Shown piece by piece: positions 5,882 to 8,218 of a stretch of 8,218 nucleotides of DNA. The stretch comes from Clostridiales bacterium (GTDB lineage: Bacteria > Bacillota_E > Sulfobacillia > Sulfobacillales > JAIMBI01): contig DAHVOH010000109.1 of NCBI GenBank assembly GCA_027318915.1, positions 1 through 8,218 of the forward strand. The letters run 5' to 3'. The position numbers were made by a program, and so were the translations under genes. Each line of letters starts with the position of its first letter. The first letter of the stretch is position 1. The notes under the pieces were generated by a model. It did not search any database. It was given only the letters and a program-made list of their open reading frames with translations, and was not told the origin of the DNA.

Positions 5882-6989
5882 ATGCCAAGCCCAGAGACCC
5901 AAGCCATCGTCGTCACGCCGGGACGGGCCCAATCGTACCGGCTCGCCACCGTGCCGGTTGATGAGCCGGGACCGTCGGACCTGCTCCTGGATGTGGTGGC
6001 GGTGGGCATCTGCGGAACGGATGCGGAAATATGCCAGGGTCTGTACGGCCAGGCGCCGGCGGGCCACGACCGGCTGGTGCTGGGTCACGAGGCGTTGGCC
6101 CGGGTGGCGGCGGTGGGGAGTGGCGTGGAGCACGTGGCGGTGGGCGACTTCATTGTGCCGATTGTCCGCCGGCCCTGCCCCGAGCTCTGCGTCGCCTGCG
6201 CGGCCGGACGCTGGGATCAGTGTGTCACCGGCGACTATCAGGAGCATGGAATCAAAGGACTGGACGGATTTCTGCGCGGCCGGCTGGTGGTGGCGGGGGA
6301 CGCGGTGGTGGCGGCCCCGGCCGCCTTGGGCGAGCTCGCGGTGCTGACGGAGCCGCTGACGATTGTGGAGAAAGCCTTGGAGCGGGCGCTGCGGACCCAC
6401 ACCGGCCCGGGCGAGCCCCGTCGGGCGCTGGTCACCGGGGCCGGGCCGGTCGGCATGTTGGCGGCGTTGCTGATGGTCAGCCGGGGTCTCGAGGTGTGGG
6501 TGGTGGACCGGCGTCCCGCCGATTCGCCCAAGGCCCGGTTGGTCCAAGCCATCGGCGCGCATTATCTGGACGACAGCGCCACGCCGTTGGAACAGCACCT
6601 GCCGGCGGGCGGGTTCGACATTGCGCTGGAGGCCACCGGCTACGCGCCGCTGGTGTTTCGGGCGGTGGCGGTGCTCGCCCGCAACGGGGTCCTGGCCCTG
6701 ACCGGCGTCACCGGGGGCCACCATGAGCTGAACGTGGACGCCAACCTGCTCAACAGCACCATGGTGCTGGAGAACCAGTCCATGGTGGGATCCGTGAACG
6801 CGGCGCGCAGCCACTACCAGCAGGCGGTGCAGGATCTGGCCGCGCTTCCACGCCCGCTTTCCGGGGGTCCTCGACCGTCTCATCACGGCCCGGCACCCGT
6901 TGGCGGCCTTTGAAAAGGCCCTGCTGAAGAATCCCGACGACATCAAGACGGTGGTCATGGTGGCCGACCAAGGGGAGGGAGCGGCGTGA
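5882..6989 (+). CDS. Archaeal-type glucose 1-dehydrogenase, frameshifted near its 3' end
   Basis: Zinc-dependent medium-chain dehydrogenase resembling the glucose dehydrogenases of Sulfolobus, Thermoplasma and Haloferax, which oxidise D-glucose (often also galactose) to the lactone with NAD(P)+. Visible are the catalytic-zinc residues Cys44 (GICGTD) and His69-Glu70 (GHE), a lobe with Cys99, 103, 106 and 114 for a structural zinc, TEPL with Glu157, and the Rossmann motif GAGPVG at 186-191. The ATG at 5882 has AAAGGAGG six bases upstream. After residue 320 (codon 6839-6841) the family reading continues only if one base is skipped at about 6842: the new frame gives RFHARFPG, LITARHPLAAFEKAL and ends at 6989, about 368 residues, matching homologue length and C-terminus. 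As written, the frame instead stops at 6913 (343 residues, last ~23 unrelated). This is a sequencing error or a recent mutation. The restored stop overlaps the GH15 start. Glucose as substrate is inferred from similarity and neighbour. Confidence 0.88.
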
Positions 6990-8218
6990 ACTTCTACGGG
7001 TTTTTGTCCAACAGCCGCACCGCGGCCCTGGTTGGGCCCGACGCCTCCGTGGATTGGCTCGCGTTTCCCCGCTTTGACGGTCCCTCCGTGTTCACGCGCC
7101 TGTTGGGCAATGAACGCCACGGATACTACCGCATCTCCGCGCCCGGCGCGCATGTGACCCGCCAGCGCTACCTGCCCGGCACCAATGTCCTGGAGACCAC
7201 GCTGGAGCTCCCCGCGGAGGGCGGCCCCGCCCAGAAGGCCATCATTTGCGACTACCTGACGATGGGTCGTCCCGAGCTCCGGCGGGTGGTGCTGACCGAT
7301 ATGGCGCTCCGGGTGGACTTGGTGCCGCGCTTTGACTACGGCCTGACCGCGGCGGCGCCCCGGCCCCTGAGCGGAGGCGGCGTCGCGTTTGAAAATCCGA
7401 CCGGCCAGGAGATGCTGGTGTTTGTTCCCTGCGGCAATCCCCTGGATCCGCGGGCGGCGGTCCAGGGGGATCCGGTCACCGGCCGGTGGACGCTGCCGCC
7501 CGGACGCTACGACCTCATCCTCCGCTACATCGCCGACACCGCCCGGGAGGGCGCCGAGTGCCGCGAAATTCTGCGCGCCGAAGCCGCTTCGGCCGAAGCG
7601 GCGCTGACGGCCGAGGCCACGCACGAGTCGCTGAGCCACACCCTGCGGTATTGGAAGGAGCGCCTCGGCACCCCCCGCTATCGGGGACCGTATCAGGAGG
7701 CGGTCGAGCGGGCGCTGTTGGTGCTCTACGGGCTGACCTACCGGACCAACGGATCCATCATCGCGGCGCCGACGACCTCGCTGCCGGAAACCGTCGGCGA
7801 GAGCCGCCAGTGGGATTATCGCTTCGCCTGGGTGCGTGACGGGTCATACATGGCGGAAGCGCTGCTGGCAGCGGGGGATCGCATCAGCGCGCGGCGCTTC
7901 CTGGAGTTCATGCTGAGCGCGGTGGACCTGCAGGGCAAACCGTTTCACGCCCCGTTCTTCCACATTGACGGCACGCTGATTCGCGGCGAGCGGGAGCTGG
8001 CGTGGCTGCCGGGCTTCCGCAACTCGCGGCCGGTGCGCGAGGGCAACGCCGCCACCTCGCAGACCCAGCTGGACATTGAGGGGGATTTTCTCTGGACGGT
8101 GTACCGCTATGTGGAAGAGACGGACGATCTGGTCTTCCTCCGCTTTTACTGGAACGTGCTGGAAACCTTGGTGGATTGGGTCTCGCGCCACTGGTCCGAG
8201 CGCGACGCCAGCCTCTGG
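6986..8218 (+). CDS. Glycoside hydrolase family 15 protein (glucoamylase/trehalase type), 3'-truncated by window
   Basis: The frame is open from GTG 6986 to the window end (411 residues, no stop). GH15 enzymes are inverting hydrolases releasing beta-glucose from starch, dextrins or, in some archaeal and bacterial members, trehalose. The start (NFYGFLSNSRTAALV...SVDWLAFPRF) and roughly the first 200 residues fit the trehalase-like N-terminal beta domain. The (alpha/alpha)6 catalytic domain begins near 230: APTTSLPE at 261-268, then QWDYRFAWVRD at 275-285, the conserved substrate-site block. The window ends at DASLW, which aligns with the family's motif just before the first catalytic Glu, so neither catalytic glutamate is visible. 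No signal peptide is present, so it is probably cytoplasmic. GGAGG at 6974-6978 lies seven bases before the GTG, which overlaps the restored dehydrogenase stop (GTGA), indicating coupling. Glucoamylase versus trehalase cannot be decided here. Confidence 0.93.
   Translation, partial: MNFYGFLSNSRTAALVGPDASVDWLAFPRFDGPSVFTRLLGNERHGYYRISAPGAHVTRQRYLPGTNVLETTLELPAEGGPAQKAIICDYLTMGRPELRRVVLTDMALRVDLVPRFDYGLTAAAPRPLSGGGVAFENPTGQEMLVFVPCGNPLDPRAAVQGDPVTGRWTLPPGRYDLILRYIADTAREGAECREILRAEAASAEAALTAEATHESLSHTLRYWKERLGTPRYRGPYQEAVERALLVLYGLTYRTNGSIIAAPTTSLPETVGESRQWDYRFAWVRDGSYMAEALLAAGDRISARRFLEFMLSAVDLQGKPFHAPFFHIDGTLIRGERELAWLPGFRNSRPVREGNAATSQTQLDIEGDFLWTVYRYVEETDDLVFLRFYWNVLETLVDWVSRHWSERDASLW

Noticed and set aside
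5627..7639. Very long open frame on the - strand continuing upstream of the DUF4012 ATG
   Set aside because: It is antisense to the dehydrogenase and GH15 genes, has no family-like motifs there, and a proper ATG with GAGGAG exists at 5626. Long antisense frames are expected in GC-rich DNA.

Overview
The window is GC-rich bacterial DNA (roughly two thirds G+C by eye) that is almost completely coding. It shows strong AGGAGG-type ribosome binding sites, many GTG starts, a Gram-positive-style ArgR repressor, and an 'archaeal-type' glucose dehydrogenase next to a GH15 enzyme. Together these suggest a GC-rich, possibly thermophilic or acidophilic member of the Bacillota (Sulfobacillus/Thermaerobacter-like) or a neighbouring phylum. 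This placement is inference; no phylogenetic marker is present. I found no RNA genes, mobile elements or CRISPR arrays.

Left part (1-1812, + strand): the 3' part of a dCMP/cytidine deaminase family gene, then a five-helix membrane protein of unknown function, then an intact classical short-chain dehydrogenase. Gaps are 51 and 68 bases, so they may be read together, although a 9-bp hairpin precedes the dehydrogenase. Their functions are not obviously linked.

Middle part (about 1848-3720, + strand): a two-gene arginine cluster. argH (argininosuccinate lyase) overlaps argR (arginine repressor/activator) by a GTGA junction, with a candidate -10 box upstream. argH makes arginine, and the ArgR product would sense it and control the pathway. 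argG is not adjacent.

Then one gene on the - strand (3749-5626): a 625-residue, single-pass membrane-anchored DUF4012 protein, convergent with argR. A 255-base divergent intergenic region (5627-5881) carries candidate promoters for both directions.

Right part (5882-8218, + strand): a zinc-dependent medium-chain glucose 1-dehydrogenase overlapping, again by GTGA, a GH15 glycoside hydrolase (glucoamylase/trehalase type) that runs off the window end. The pair reads as a small intracellular module: GH15 releases glucose from an alpha-glucan or trehalose, and the dehydrogenase oxidises it to gluconolactone, as in non-phosphorylating Entner-Doudoroff metabolism. The dehydrogenase frame is broken by one extra base near 6842; restoring it recovers a family-typical C-terminus and the overlap with the next gene.

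I do not see a clearly novel system. The points most worth a second look are the dehydrogenase frameshift, the coupled GH15/glucose dehydrogenase pair, the ambiguous argH start, and the two uncharacterised membrane proteins.
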